NCBI RefSeq assembly: GCF_040412425.1
Contig: NC_089742.1
Location: 71,919,006-71,983,005 of the forward strand
Origin: Macrobrachium rosenbergii
Lineage: Eukaryota > Arthropoda > Malacostraca > Decapoda > Palaemonidae
Reading direction: 5' to 3'
DNA: 64,000 bases
Made by a program: the position numbers and the translations under genes. Under the pieces are notes generated by a model. That model was not told the DNA's origin. It saw only the letters and a list, made by a program, of their open reading frames with translations, and did not search any database. This document shows, piece after piece, positions 23,257-35,764 of this stretch; the first letter of the stretch is position 1; each line of letters opens with the position of its first letter.

Positions 23257-23770
23257 ATGGATAGATTTTTAAGCAAGAAGTTCATAAGTGATGAACTTTA
23301 TTCCAATAGTGAAACTAGTTCAAGTGCAATAGTGTCCAGCCAAGAAAAAGATGATTAGCCTAATCAAAAATACAGCGAAAGTTATTAAATTTATGGTTTC
23401 ACTTGGATTGGAGATGAAAATCAGCTTCTTCCACTGTGTTCGGTTTGTGGATGCAGAATGTCAAACATGTCGAATCTTCCTAATAAATTAAGTAAACATT
23501 TCCAAACGCAAACTGCAGTCTCCAAGGGAAAGATGTAACCTATTTTAAAAGATAATTTGAGGAACAAACAAAGCATGCAGTTGTTATCAAAAGTCTGTGC
23601 TGAGCTAGAGAGAGACACATTATCTCTCATCGGGGAATCCAAACGAGGAGACAACGGCTGATGTTGAATACACATAAAAGTACATGTACAACCGCTCACG
23701 CCCATCGTAGAACTGCAGGAACCTGAAGGTAACAGCTGAACTTCAGAAGACGCCTCTACACAGGATTTCT
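23257..23770 (+). pseudogene. hAT transposase N-terminus with BED-type zinc finger
   Basis: ATG 23257 opens MDRFLSKKFISDELYSN, then SETSSSAIVSSQEKDD. After a stop and shifts, about 23370-23545 carries FTWIGDENQLLPLCSVCG, CRMSNMSNLPNKLSKHF and SKGKDVTYFKR. The K-Y-x-E-x-Y-(L/I)-x-F-G-F and C-x2-C...KL-x-x-H spacing is that of SCAND3/ZBED5-like hAT proteins. The final metal-binding His appears lost (KHFQTQ where a His is expected). Non-functional. The frame is cut at 23770-23773 by the TTAA insertion. Confidence 0.7.
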
Positions 23771-23773
23771 TAA

Positions 23774-25974
23774 CCCTTAAACGCCTACTGGACGTATCAT
23801 ACGTCGACTAAAATTGTCTGTTGGGTGCCAAGTGGACGTACCGTACGTCGACTACAAAAAATTTCAACCTTCGGTCAACTTTGACTCAACCAAAGTGGTT
23901 GAAAAACACAATTGTAAGCTAAAACTCTTACATTCTAGTAATATTCAATCATGTACCTTCATTTTGCAACAAATTGGAAGTCTCTAGCACAATATTTCGA
24001 TTTATGGTGAATTTTTGAAAAAAACTTTTTCCTTGCGCCTGCGCGGTAACTTAGCGGAAAATTTCAGAAATTCTTTCGTCATTTTGTCGTAATTTTTGCA
24101 CTGTTTTATATTAGCCGTTACATAAAGTTTTATATATGAGAATGTGCGCAATTTCATGTAAAATACAGCAAAATACAACCCATGGTTGTAGCTTTTATCA
24201 GTTTGGAAATATTTTCACATAAATCAAGATAACTGCCAAAATTTCAACCTTCGGTCAACTTTGACTCGACTGAAATGGTAAAAACGCAATTGTAAGCTAA
24301 AACTCTTACATTCTAGTAATATTCAATCATTTACCTTCATTTTGCAACAAATTGGAAGTCTCTCGCACAATATTTCGATTTATGGTGAATTTTTAAAAAA
24401 ACTTTTCCTTACGTCCAGCCAGAAATTCTTTAGTCACGTTGTCGTAATGTTTGCACCGTTTATATTAGTCGTTACATAAAGTTTTATACATGGAAATGTG
24501 TGCAATTTCATGTAGAATACAACAGAAAATAACTCATGGTTGTAGCTTTTATCAGTTTTGAAAGATTTTCATATAAATCACGATAACTGCCAAAATTTCA
24601 ACCTTCGGTCAACTTTAACTCGAACCAAAATGGTCAAAAACGCAATTATAAGCTAAAACTCTTACATTCTAGTAATATTCAATCATGTACCTTCATTTTG
24701 CAACAAACAGGAAGTCTCTAGCACAATATTTCGAATTATGGTGAATTTCTGAAAAAAAAAAAAAAACTTTTTCCTTACGTCCTGTGCCGTAACTCGGCCG
24801 AACATCTCAGAAATTCTTTCGTCATGTTGTCGTAATGTTTGCATCGTTTTACATTAGTCGTTACAAAGTTTTATATAAGAAAATGTGCGCAATTTCACGT
24901 AGAATACAACACAAAATAGCTCATTGTTGTAGCTTTAATCAGTTTTGAAATATTTTCACATAAATCACAATAACTGCCAAAATTTCAACCTTCGGTCAAC
25001 TTTAACTCGACCGAAATGGTCGAAAAACACAATTGTAAGCTAAAATTCTTACATTCTAGTAATATTCAATCATTTACCTTCATTTTGCAATAAATTGGAA
25101 GTCTCTAGCACAATATTTCGATTTATGGTGAATTTTTGAAAAAAACATTTTCCTTACGTCTGCGCGGTAACTCGGCCGAACATCTCAGAAATTCTTTCGT
25201 CACGTTGTCGTAATATTTGCACTGTTTTATATTATTCATTACATAAAGTTTTATATATGGAAATGTGCGCAATTTCATGTACAATACAACAAAAAATAGC
25301 TCATGGTTGTAGCTTTTATCAGTTTTGAAATATTTTTATATAAATCACGATAAATAGAAAAAATTCGACTTTTGGTCAACTTTAACTCGACCAAAATGGT
25401 CAAAAACTGCAATTGTAAGCTAAAAAACTTACAGTCTAGTAATATTCAATCAATTAGCTTCATTTTTCAACAAACGGGAAGTCTCTAGCACAATATTTCG
25501 ATTTATGGTGAATTTTTGAAAAAAACATTTTTTTACGTCCGCGCGTTACGAATTCATGCATCATTTTGTGATAACATTTTCAATGTGTTGCTTTGATCGT
25601 TTTACAATTTGTTATATACCAAAATCATCACAATTTAGTGTACAATACAAAGAAAAACAAAATAACCCGTTAGCTTTAACCGTTTTGCTCACAGCGCGAT
25701 TTGTATAAAATTATATATGAAAAAATTTTTTTTGCGCTGTCATATATTTCATTATTTATATATTATAATGATATTTTTTTCATTTCTGATGGTTGCATAC
25801 TAAACTTCAGGCAATGACAAAAAAAAAAAAAGGAGCCAAAAATTAACTCTTAATCTTAAAAACTAAGCGTGCTGTGATTTTTTGAAAAAACTTTTTTTCC
25901 GCTTCGTCGCTAACTCCCGAACGCTGCCGGCATACGGGAGACGTTTTTGTAAATAGAGGCTCGGCGTTTAAGGG
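23774..25974 (-). mobile_element. TTAA-flanked, CCC-ended element with internal tandem array (copy 2)
   Basis: Left end CCCTTAAACGCCTACTGGAC, preceded by TTAA at 23770-23773. Right end ...GGCGTTTAAGGG, followed by CTAA (TTAA with one change). The 12-base inverted terminus is CCCTTAAACGCC. It is the reverse orientation of copy 1 (10863-13135). The interior is five diverged units: the marker ATTTATGGTGAATTTTT or close variants at about 24000, 24378, 24737, 25120 and 25500. There is no ORF. It lies inside the hAT element, hence younger than it. Confidence 0.75.
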
Positions 25975-25978
25975 CTAA

Positions 25979-27655
25979 TAGGGCTTTTTCATCCTTCCTA
26001 CGAATACGAACTGGGACCCTGGGGAAAGACAACACTGCTGAAGATTTCCCTGTGGCAGAAACCTGCTTGGAGACAAGAAGTGGCTGGACATGACACACCC
26101 ACAACAGGGACATGGCCGCAACCAGGAGTAGGAGATCTACGTACATGGTGAGAAGGTGATGAGGAAGAAGAGATAATTCTAGGTCTTCTTAGGCGATGAG
26201 CAGCGACGAAGTCCTTAATCCTCCAATGTCTAATGGGGAGGGCTGGACGGGAGAAGATGAATGACGACGATGATGAAGACGAAAAAGAAAATGATGATGG
26301 AGAAGGAGGAGGTGGAGACCTGCACCACTTCTTCATAACATGTATGTATTTCTCTCAGATAACAAAGTCAACACTGTCGACTACTGCTCAAACAAGAGCA
26401 TCAGAAGACAGAGGGGGAGTAGAAGTCGCCACTGCGGGAGAAGACTCAAAACTTCGAGACGAGAGCACTGCTGACAGATGAGAAGACAGGGATCATAAGC
26501 CTATGAGGAATGAAGAGAGCCGCTGAACTGGGAACTGTCATGGCAGACGAGCCTGGGACATGAGCAGGAGTTGTAACTGCAGAAGCTGACTGAAAACGCT
26601 TAGCAGAGTACACAGATGACCGATGTAGCAAGACAGGAGCCAAGCCCCAGGCACCGTAGAGGGGAGAGCAGCAGGGCTGGCAACTGTCATCGCGGACGAC
26701 ATGGGAATGCAAGACGACAGGAAATGGAATAAAAGGCCATCCAAGGTTGGTACTCCTGGTTTGCCTAGAGAAGCCAAGATGCTAGCTATCTTCTGAGCCT
26801 CCGAACCTGAAACAGTAGAATAGGATGGAGCTGCCTCCTCCCTCCCGGGGGGGGGAGGGGGCCATTGGAAACTTCCCCCACCCAAGAGAGCAGGGGCAGC
26901 AAAAGCGATGATATCTCCTGACCCCTCTCCCAAAACTTCCAAAGACAAAGCTATGGAAGAATGGGAAGGAGTAAAATCTTCCAAGGAGGAAGAAGCAACT
27001 GGAGAAAGACTGAGCAAGGAAAAGGAACAAGAAGGAGTCTAAGAAGCAGCCATCAAAGGAGGAGAAAACCCCTTCCAAGATGGCGGCTCCAACTTCTTCC
27101 TACACTGCCTCTTGGTAAAAATCCTCCATGGCTCAGGAGGCCAAGAACAATATTCAGAACAGGGATTGGTAACATTACAAATATTAGATCTGCATCTGCT
27201 GCAAGTAGAATGTGTATCAGTCTCAATAGAAGTCAGAAAACGAAATCAAGGGTAACCACCAACCTCATGACATTTTCTGTGAGGCTTAGAACTGGAAGGC
27301 TGAGATGAGTTATGGGTTTGCATGACCAAACAAAATCACATACAAAAAAGGCACTAATGCACAAACACACAAAACCGCACTAAAAAACAGCACAAAGGGC
27401 AAACTAAAGAAGGTAAACGGGCCGGAAAACACTGGCTTCTGGAAGGAACAGCACATCCGTCCAGCAACGCGGTACGGAAGAAACTGATGGGTGAAGCGAG
27501 GTCAGCAAAAGCCTTCTCTCTCATCCGAATGGCTGAACCCCATTGCCACCAATACCTTGTGCTACAATTTTTTATGTTTTTTACCAGTTTCCAGCTGGTG
27601 CTAGAAGATTTTATCCTCATGTTAAGACCTTGGTTTGTTCCACCTATGAACAATT
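25979..27655 (-). pseudogene. DIRS-type gag-like protein, copy X
   Basis: Minus-strand frames between 27300 and 26000 align with copy Y at 62246-63377. The Cys-rich N-terminal block carries KPHRKCHEVGG, FLTSIETDTHSTCSRCRSN and ICNVTNPCSEYCSWPP (about 27290-27130). Later SEAQKIASILASLGKPGV and PTLDGLLFHFLSSCIP (26825-26700) correspond to PDAQRMAG...VQTLDGLLSYCMASC in Y. The far end (26330-26220) is Ser-rich with HWRIKDFVAAHRLRRPR, matching CWRIRDFVAVPRAKER in Y. The sequence at 27570-27650 (CCAGCTGGTGCTAGAAG, ATGTTAAGACCTTGGTTTGT) matches 63497-63560. Frameshifted; role by family is a structural nucleic-acid-binding protein. Confidence 0.6.
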
Positions 27656-27744
27656 ATTATTTTCCATTGCTACCAGAAGAGCTGGCCACCATATCTGCTG
27701 ATCATAGCTTACAAACCAAACATGGAAAGATGACCATTCATTGA

Positions 27745-27930
27745 TTCTGGATTTCCATCAAAGCAGAATATCCTTCAGTAGCTTGTAAAGCACTGAGTAT
27801 TTTATTGCAGTTTTCCACATCATACCTCTGTGAATTAGGATTTTCTGCACTTAGCAACATTATATGTAAAAATAGATTAAATATTAGATGCAGCTTACTG
27901 CTTATCAAATATAAGGCTAATAAAAAAAAT
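27745..27930 (+). pseudogene. hAT transposase C-terminal dimerisation region
   Basis: The frame from 27745 reads FWISIKAEYPSVACKALSIL, then LQFSTSYLCELGFSALSNI and CKNRLNIRC. This is the hATC block of SCAND3/ZBED5-like hAT transposases (FW...YP...A...LLPFSTTYLCE-x-GFS-x-L). A stop precedes it and the protein decays after about 27900. It belongs with the BED relic 4 kb upstream on the same strand. Confidence 0.75.
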
Positions 27931-28147
27931 TGCTGAAGCACATCCAGCACAGGTTTAACACAAGCATACTTATATACAAGACATATTGTAATGTCTTAAG
28001 AATAAATGCTTGCTTCAAGAATTTCTTTATTATTTGCCTATTGTGCAATTTTATGGCTAATTTTATTTTACTGAAATTTAAAGTGCATCCCAGAATTTTA
28101 ATTACTCTACAAGTGCACCCTGAAGTAAAAAAGGTTGAGAAACACTG

Positions 28148-28689
28148 CACTTAATATAATGAAACATAACTGACTTACAGTAGTACATTAATAAAAAAAA
28201 AAAAAAAATCAAGGACTAACATTTGACGGTGACACCATTTTTCTCTGATAATGCTGTATACCAATCCATCCTTCTGAAAAGAACAGTTACCCCTTGAATT
28301 TCATAGGATTATGGATGCAGTGCCCATGCACTGGCAAGGCCCAGAATCCAATATAAGAATTACCAACATTACTTAAAACCACCATGTTAAGGACTATAAA
28401 CATGTTGAAGTAATAGCACCCTAAAAATACTTTAAAACACGTTGAAGAAAAGGCTCTCAAAAATACAAACAACTGTTCAGTGTACATAAATAAGTATTAT
28501 TGTCTAGCATAAATTGTGTGAGATAATTCACTAACAATATTCATCTTCTGACTATTTCACACTGCATTAGACAAAAAAAAAATTAATTATGAATGTGACC
28601 AGTTCCTCCAGTTCAAGATTACTGTGTAAGTGTTGACTGCACCTCATCTTTTCCTTTTGCGTGAGGTAAAGGAAAGGTTCAGCAATTGA
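28148..28689. other. Nothing recognised, intron of the zinc-finger gene
   Basis: AT-rich unique-looking sequence with a poly-A run at about 28194-28208. No ORF or splice support. Confidence 0.45.
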
Positions 28690-30360
28690 AAGTGATAGTG
28701 GGAAGAAAAATTCAGGTAGTAACTTTCTCATTTTCACAAAGCAAAGAACATACATCTATCTTTGGGTCAGGCTCATCTTCCATTCCACCACAAATAACAG
28801 ATGATGGTAGATTGGTTACTGGCCCTAAGGAAAAGCTGAACTGCTTCATCAAGCTTTTGAAGCTAAGCAATCAGATAAGGATGTCCCTCTCCCTGATACT
28901 TGTCATCCTGAACCTATTCTTTAAAAATTTGCATTTCACTACAGGGATGTTAAGAAAATTCTGGATAATCTTGATAGCTGGGGTGAAGATCCTGATGGTT
29001 TCTTCCCTTTGCTTTTTTAAAAAATTTTAGTGTGTTGTGTCCCAAGATTACTAGATTTTATAGATTTTTATGTCGACATAATATCTTTGTGGATGAGCAC
29101 AAGCTTAGTATTACAGTGCCTGTTCCAAAGAGTGGTATATCTGAAGACTGCAGTACCTACAGGCTAATCTCTGTTCTCCCTGTGCTCTCCAAAGTTGCTG
29201 AAAAACTTATTTTTAAGCCACTATATAAGTATGTGGAATCTAAAAGATTGTTAGCTGATAATCAATATGCATACAGGAAGCAGATGGGTCTGCAAATGCT
29301 CTTTTAGACTTGACATGCTATTTGCAAGTGAATGTTGCCCAGGGTTTTCAGTGCACAGTAATTCAAATAGATTTAGTGTTGCTTTCAATTTAGTAAATCA
29401 CAAGGCACTTATTTATAAACTTCAGAATCTTGGAGTGGGTGGATATCTGTTAGGGTTACTTCAAGATTTCCTTGCAAGTAGGCTGCAGCGAGTTGCTGTG
29501 GGTGGGATCTTTAGTGAACCAAGACCTGTTGTGTCTGGAGTTCCACAGGGTAGTGTTCTTGGTCCACTGTTATTTTTAGTGTATACAAGTGTCATGGTTG
29601 TTGGCCTGGAAAACAAGATTATTCAGTATGCCAATGATGCAACACTTGTGGGTATAGTAAAGTTGAGAAATGAAGCTGCCCTCTGCCTCAATTGGGACAT
29701 GGACCAGATCAGGGAATGGTGTAGTTGGTGAGGCATGAGGTTGAACTCCAGTAAAACAAAAACACTATTGATTAGCAGACCTCGTACAGATTTCCTGCTT
29801 TGTTGGTTGTCTAAAGCTTCAACTATTCTAGGTGTAACTTTTGACTCACATCTAACTTTTGAGAAATATCTAATGAAAGTTTCAGTAAATGCTGCACAAA
29901 AGTTTGTTACTGTTCGTGATAAAATCAATGCAACCTGTTTCAAGTCATTTGTACTTCCTTTACTGGAATACTGTTCTCCAGTGTGGATGTCTGCTTCTGC
30001 CAGAGATTTATCTCTTTTGGATAGAGTGGTTTGTGGTGGTAGGTTTCTGTTTCTTTATAGTAACAGTTATGACTTGGACCATCAGCGGATGTTCACATTT
30101 GTCACTTTTCATACGTTGTATTTCAAAAGAGATCTTTCACATTCACAATTGATCGCTGATCCCCTTTATCTGCTGGAAGCAACTAAATTTGCTGAACAGC
30201 AGCACCAATATACAGTAAATGTGCCTTGCTGTCAAACTTCTCAGTTCCAGAGGTACTTTATTCCTCAGAACATTGGACTGTGGAACAGCCTCCCAGAGGA
30301 TGTTGTGCAGTTGGAACTTCAGAGGTTCAAGCAACAATGCAGTGCATTACTACCCTAATA
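28690..30360 (+). pseudogene. Jockey-like LINE reverse transcriptase, frameshifted
   Basis: Plus-strand pieces in order: EN-RT linker (28830-29020); FVDEHKLSITVPVPKSGI and LISVLPVLSKVAEKLIFKP (29085-29220); LADNQYAYRK (29250); NLVNHKALIYKLQNLGVGG (RT motif A region); VVSGVPQGSVLGPLLFLVYT (29530-29590); IQYANDATLVG (29620-29650), where the family YADDA is YANDA; then RLNSSKTKTLLISRPRTDF, FLFLYSNSYDLDHQRM and CQTSQFQRYFIPQNIGLWNS ending PEDVVQLELQRFK and TAA near 30356. Typical of jockey-clade elements common in arthropods. At least three frameshifts, and motif C is altered (second catalytic-pair position Asp to Asn). Confidence 0.8.
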
Positions 30361-30545
30361 TTCCTCATGCATTTTAATACATTTTTATCTATTTATCAAT
30401 TTATTTTTTCTCTTTTAATTAGTGGGATCTCTTCTTTCTGTATTTCCCTTTACTTCCTCTTACTTCTTCCTAATGAACGCTGCATTCTTTGGAAGCTTGA
30501 ATTTCAAGTCAATGGCCCCAGTGGGCTTGTTCCCTATGAATAGGT
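30361..30545 (+). mobile_element. 3' UTR of the jockey-like LINE
   Basis: The sequence after the stop, with CTTTGGAAGCTTGAATTTCA, GTCAATGGCCCCAGTGGGCT and TTGTTCCCTATGAATAGG, matches in reverse the 3' end of the minus-strand copy at 55600-55850. That fixes the shared 3' end of the family. Confidence 0.6.
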
Positions 30546-31916
<1,371 letters not shown>

Positions 31917-31957
31917 ATATGCAAATTTTAGGTAACATATAACTCAAGAGAGAGCAC

Positions 31958-32245
31958 ATTTCTATTCATTACATTGAAAATGTAATCAAATGAATAGAAA
32001 TGAAACTTAATATTTCTTGTTGTGTGGTCTATGGGTTCAGTTTGTGACAGCTCGATCCCAGATTATCCTGGATTATCTTGCTGTTTATTACCCCTTGACA
32101 ACTGACCATCTGGTATTCTTGTTCTTTTTGTTTACTTCGTAACCTTCTTTATGTCTATGTCTCATTCGTGGCCCGACGATGCGTTAATAAATGTGAAAGC
32201 ACTTGGTACTGAACTTCTGCCTGTCATTTTCCTGTGGGATTCGCT

Positions 32246-32275
<30 letters not shown>
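31958..32275. other. Short hairpin and unassigned sequence before the LTR
   Basis: TTTCTATTCATTACATT and AATGTAATCAAATGAATAGAAA form an inverted repeat at about 31960-32003. Beyond it, CCCGACGATGCGTTAATAAA and GTGAAAGCACTTGGTACTG (about 32172-32212) look like the 3' end of some transcribed repeat; I do not recognise the family. Ends in a short (AT)n at 32247-32275 that abuts the LTR. Confidence 0.35.
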
Positions 32276-32276
<1 letters not shown>

Positions 32277-33289
32277 GTATCGAGTGAATAGAGAAAAATG
32301 TATTTTTTCGAAGTAGAAATATCCTATTTCCATTTGGGTCGGTACGAAGGACCATAACGCAATAAATTTCCCAGTCTGTCAAACAAGTCTCCAACCATAT
32401 CTTCAAGAACACACCAGCACTAACGAGGCGCTAAGAGAAATTGCATCTGGCCGTGCCTTCGAAATCCACGAGGGTCCTGCGAAGGAACCTTATGGTTAGT
32501 AAGAGTGTGGGAAAAACCTCAACCCCCCTTGACTTCAAACGACAGCCCAAGGAAATAAGCCACGCCCACAGGTCAAGCCTAGATGTTTTGGCCAATCAAA
32601 TGCCATCAGTGCCACAGACCTAGGCACATCCTACAAGGAGCAAATACCCAATAATCAACAGGAATTCCTTAAAACACACCTCCAAAAGTTGGAATGAAGC
32701 AAGTGGAGGAGGTGCCTCAGAAAAGCAGTACCTGCCCAGAATATGACGTCATGGTTGACACAAGGGAAAATGGGAGATATAAGGACAGGCATACAGGAAA
32801 GGAGACATAAAAAAGGTGAGAGAAAAAAGAGAGGGACAGAGAAAAGTCGTGGAGAGAAAAGAGAGAGACAGAAGAAAAGTCGCAGAGTGGGAAGATAGAG
32901 AGAGAGAACTATTCCGAAGTGTGGGAAGCAGAAAAGACAGAAATAGAAGAAGTGTTTTAGTGAAGAAGGACTCTCTCAAACAATAGTCCCCGTAATCTAA
33001 TTCGTTAAGTCTCTCGAAACCATTATTTCAAAGTCTCGAAACCATTATCTTAAAGTCTCGAACCATTAAGAAACAGTTAAGAACTATAGGTGGAACTGTA
33101 AGACAAAATCACAAATAAAGAAGAAACGGGAACAATTAATCATTTTCCCTTTAACCTCGGTAATTTACAATTTAATAACTGTTTTAAAGAGCCACTTGTT
33201 CCTACTTACAATAATTACCACACGCCCTACGCCGGACGCGCTTACCTTAGTGTTGGGCCCTTTGAAGGAAAGAAACGGGTCCGACAACA
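32276..33289 (+). repeat. 5' LTR of a Ty3/gypsy element
   Basis: 1,014 bases, starting TGTATCGAGTGAATAG and ending GGTCCGACAACA (TG...CA), near-identical to 40742-41751. Inside, a TATA-like GATATAAGG at 32776 is followed by an AATAAA at 33114-33119, a plausible U3-R-U5 order. Differences from the 3' LTR are mostly single-base indels. Flanks are AT microsatellite, so no target duplication could be read. Confidence 0.93.
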
Positions 33290-34559
33290 GCTGGTAGCGA
33301 GCGGTGGGATAACGAGAGTTAAGTGGGATAACGAGAGCAGTGGGATAACAAGAGCTAAGTGAGATAAAAAAAAAAAAAAAAGCTGCAGCCGATGGCGATC
33401 GGTGAGATTACAAAAGCTAAGTGAGATATCCGCGGGTGTACATGTAGTGATCACGAACAGTTGGCGAAACAGTGAAGTGAGATAAACAATTGAAAATAGA
33501 ATAAACAAGTGATCAAAGAAAAACACCAAAGACAAAACATAACATACGCCACTCTGCAAAGAAGAAATAAAATACGCCCCACGCAAACACACACAACGCT
33601 ACGACAAAGCAGAAGACTACACCCCAGAGAGAGAGAGAGAGGCCCTTTTCCTGTCGACGCCGATGATTCCCGTGACCGAGTGAGAGCCAGATTCCCAGCT
33701 AAGGCGCAGTGACGGAAGGACGCTGAAGAAGAAGGCGAAGAAGAAGACGAACGAACAACCTAACCCTTGGATGAAAGCCTACGAATAACGAAATCAAGCT
33801 GCCGAGAGAATACGCGCAGAAAGACGAGAGAAAAAAAACGACTCACAGTAAGAATGTCCTTACGGTCACACACACACACACGTAGAAATTTTCTTTTCTT
33901 TGAGTTAGAAACACACAAAATTAAGTCGACTAAGAACGCTTGTATTGATATTCATTTGAAAACACAAAACTCATACGTAAATTAAATAGACTTGGCAACA
34001 AGAGTTTTTTTTTCTCTTTCTTTAACTAAGCACCTATCGATCTTTTTACTAAATTTTATCCAACATTTGGTATTACTAAACTTTATTTAACGTTTGGCAT
34101 GACTAACCCATAATTTCTGTATTTTATTTGTGTCATTCTCACGGTTATTTTAAGCATTTAATTTCTTATGTAACATTCATTAGCGGAAATATATATATTT
34201 TTCGATCGAGAAATCTCAACTTGTTTTTTTGTTCGCTTAAAGGTGTTCAGAATCATAAGTTTTTCAAGATTATTTTTCTTTAATTTTTTTGAAGCAGTGA
34301 TAATTTATTTACTCGTTTTACCAGCACTGTCAAGGATAATTGGAAGTTAAGGGATTTTTTTTGTTTAACACCGCCAATCGGTAATTTAGAATTTCGAGGA
34401 AATTTTAGTGATTGATTAATTTTACTTTAAGTAAGATAGAAGTGTTTATCACCTTTTGTGAATTTTTTTTGTGACTTTAAGAACTGGTTGACTTTATTTG
34501 CTTTATTGTTACTGCCATTATACTCAGTGGTTAAGAAAATGTTTGTCATTAGTGAATAA
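33290..34559 (+). promoter_or_regulatory. Leader between 5' LTR and gag, with candidate primer-binding site
   Basis: TGGTAGCGAGCGGTGGGA starts at 33292, two bases after the LTR, the normal place for a tRNA primer site; I cannot name the tRNA. It is followed by four imperfect copies of an ~20-base unit (GTGGGATAACGAGAG-type, 33303-33366). The remaining 1.2 kb has no ORF; it is purine-rich at first (GAAGAAGAAGGCGAAGAAG near 33726) and AT-rich later. A leader this long is unusual. Confidence 0.5.
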
Positions 34560-35740
34560 ATGCCCAGGAGGAGATCGGCACAAACTAATAGTGTAAGAAC
34601 TCCTGTTTACACAAGAAGTCAAACCAATAATTTAACTATGGATAGGGAACACAGTCAACTAGCCCAGTCTCTGCCAGCTGTAGGTACACATAAAAGACAT
34701 GCAATTAACCATATAGCCAAATTTTATGGAAGGAAAGAAGGTCAGGGTGCCTGTAACTTAGAAAACTGGATAGAGCAGATAGGCATACATCTTAATAACA
34801 TAATAGGCACAGATAGCGAAAAACTCAGTGAAGCGAAGAGTTATCTGGATCTGGAAGCAGGGAGACTTAGAACAATATGTCCATTCCGAGACATATCAGA
34901 GACTTAAGAATTGGGAAGAAATGAAACAGTTCTTTAGGAAGGTATATTCCACAGTAGGCGAAACAGATCCCAAGTTATCAGCCTTGCAAGGATAGCTCAC
35001 TGTTATAAGGCAGATAAAAGAAGCTACCAAGGGATGAGTTCCCAGCTATACAACAATATGAATGAATGGGGTCACTTAGTCACATCCACTAAATGGGCAG
35101 AGACAGATAAAATGTCAGTAGCTGATGTCAAAACCATTATTAGGTTAGCATTCATGATTGGAAGTTTGCCAGCCAAGAAGCTATTGGAAGGATGACCGAA
35201 AATGGGAGACTTCAGATGACATAGCTGAGATCAAGAGGAAGTAGCAAGAATCTTAGGTAGAAATCACGAAGGGAACCCGTATACAGACCTTTAGTCACCA
35301 TAGGACAAGAAGAAAGAGGACAAAATAGTTCTAGGAATCCAGATAGAATCAGAATTAGGACGTTAGGTAATACAACTCAAGGGGGATTTTCAACAGTCAC
35401 GTGTTATAACTGTCAGAAGAAGGGACATTATGCCAGTGACTGTCGAGGGATAGCTTACTGCCCTTTCCATAAGAGAGCCGGGCATAGCGCTCGAGACTGC
35501 AGAAATAGACCCGCTTCAACACCTAGATATAGATCTCAGTCAAGAGGCAGAGGTAGAGACCGTAGTCAGTCTCCACAAGCTAGAAGGAATAGAGGTTCAA
35601 ACCCAAATAGGTATCAAGATACTAACCAAACTGCGAGTATATCAGATGACACAATGGTAAATTTTCACTCCAGTGGTATAATGGATCTTCCTTCAAAATA
35701 GAGGGAAGGACCGGATTGCAAAACCTAAGCCAAACTAGAC
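34560..35740 (+). pseudogene. Gypsy gag (capsid and zinc knuckles), frameshifted
   Basis: ATG 34560 opens MPRRRSAQTNSVRTPVYTRS and the first frame runs 115 codons. Further gag-like coding continues in shifted frames to about 35740 (YQRLKNWEEMKQFFRKVYS near 34895-34955; VADVKTIIRLAFMIGSLPAK near 35120-35180). A classical CCHC knuckle CYNCQKKGHYASDC lies at 35402-35443, with a second variant YCPFHKRAGHSARDC just after, then an Arg/Ser-rich tail. Every break I traced resolves as a one- or two-base shift rather than a substitution stop. Structural protein that packages element RNA. Confidence 0.8.
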
Positions 35741-35764
35741 AGGTTAGCAAAGTTGATATAGGGA

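Larger units (their letters stand above)
22761..28147 (+). mobile_element. hAT element (SCAND3/ZBED-like) split by two other insertions
   Basis: The left terminus reads CAACGTTTCTCAACCGTGCA and the reverse complement of the right end reads CAGTGTTTCTCAACCTTTTT, a hAT-type inverted terminus. Flanking 8-mers TACTAATA and CACTTAAT are similar but not identical, so a target duplication is not proven. Coding relics: a BED-finger N-terminus (23257-23770) and the C-terminal dimerisation region (27745-27930), both plus strand. Between them are a TTAA element (23774-25974) and a DIRS-type gag copy (25979-27655). It also has a (CT)n tract at 22920-22943. The middle of the transposase is missing. Confidence 0.7.

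Noticed and set aside
26233..26481. Acidic plus-strand frame (DDDDEDEKENDDGEGGG)
   Set aside because: Antisense of the Ser-rich gag-like region on the minus strand.
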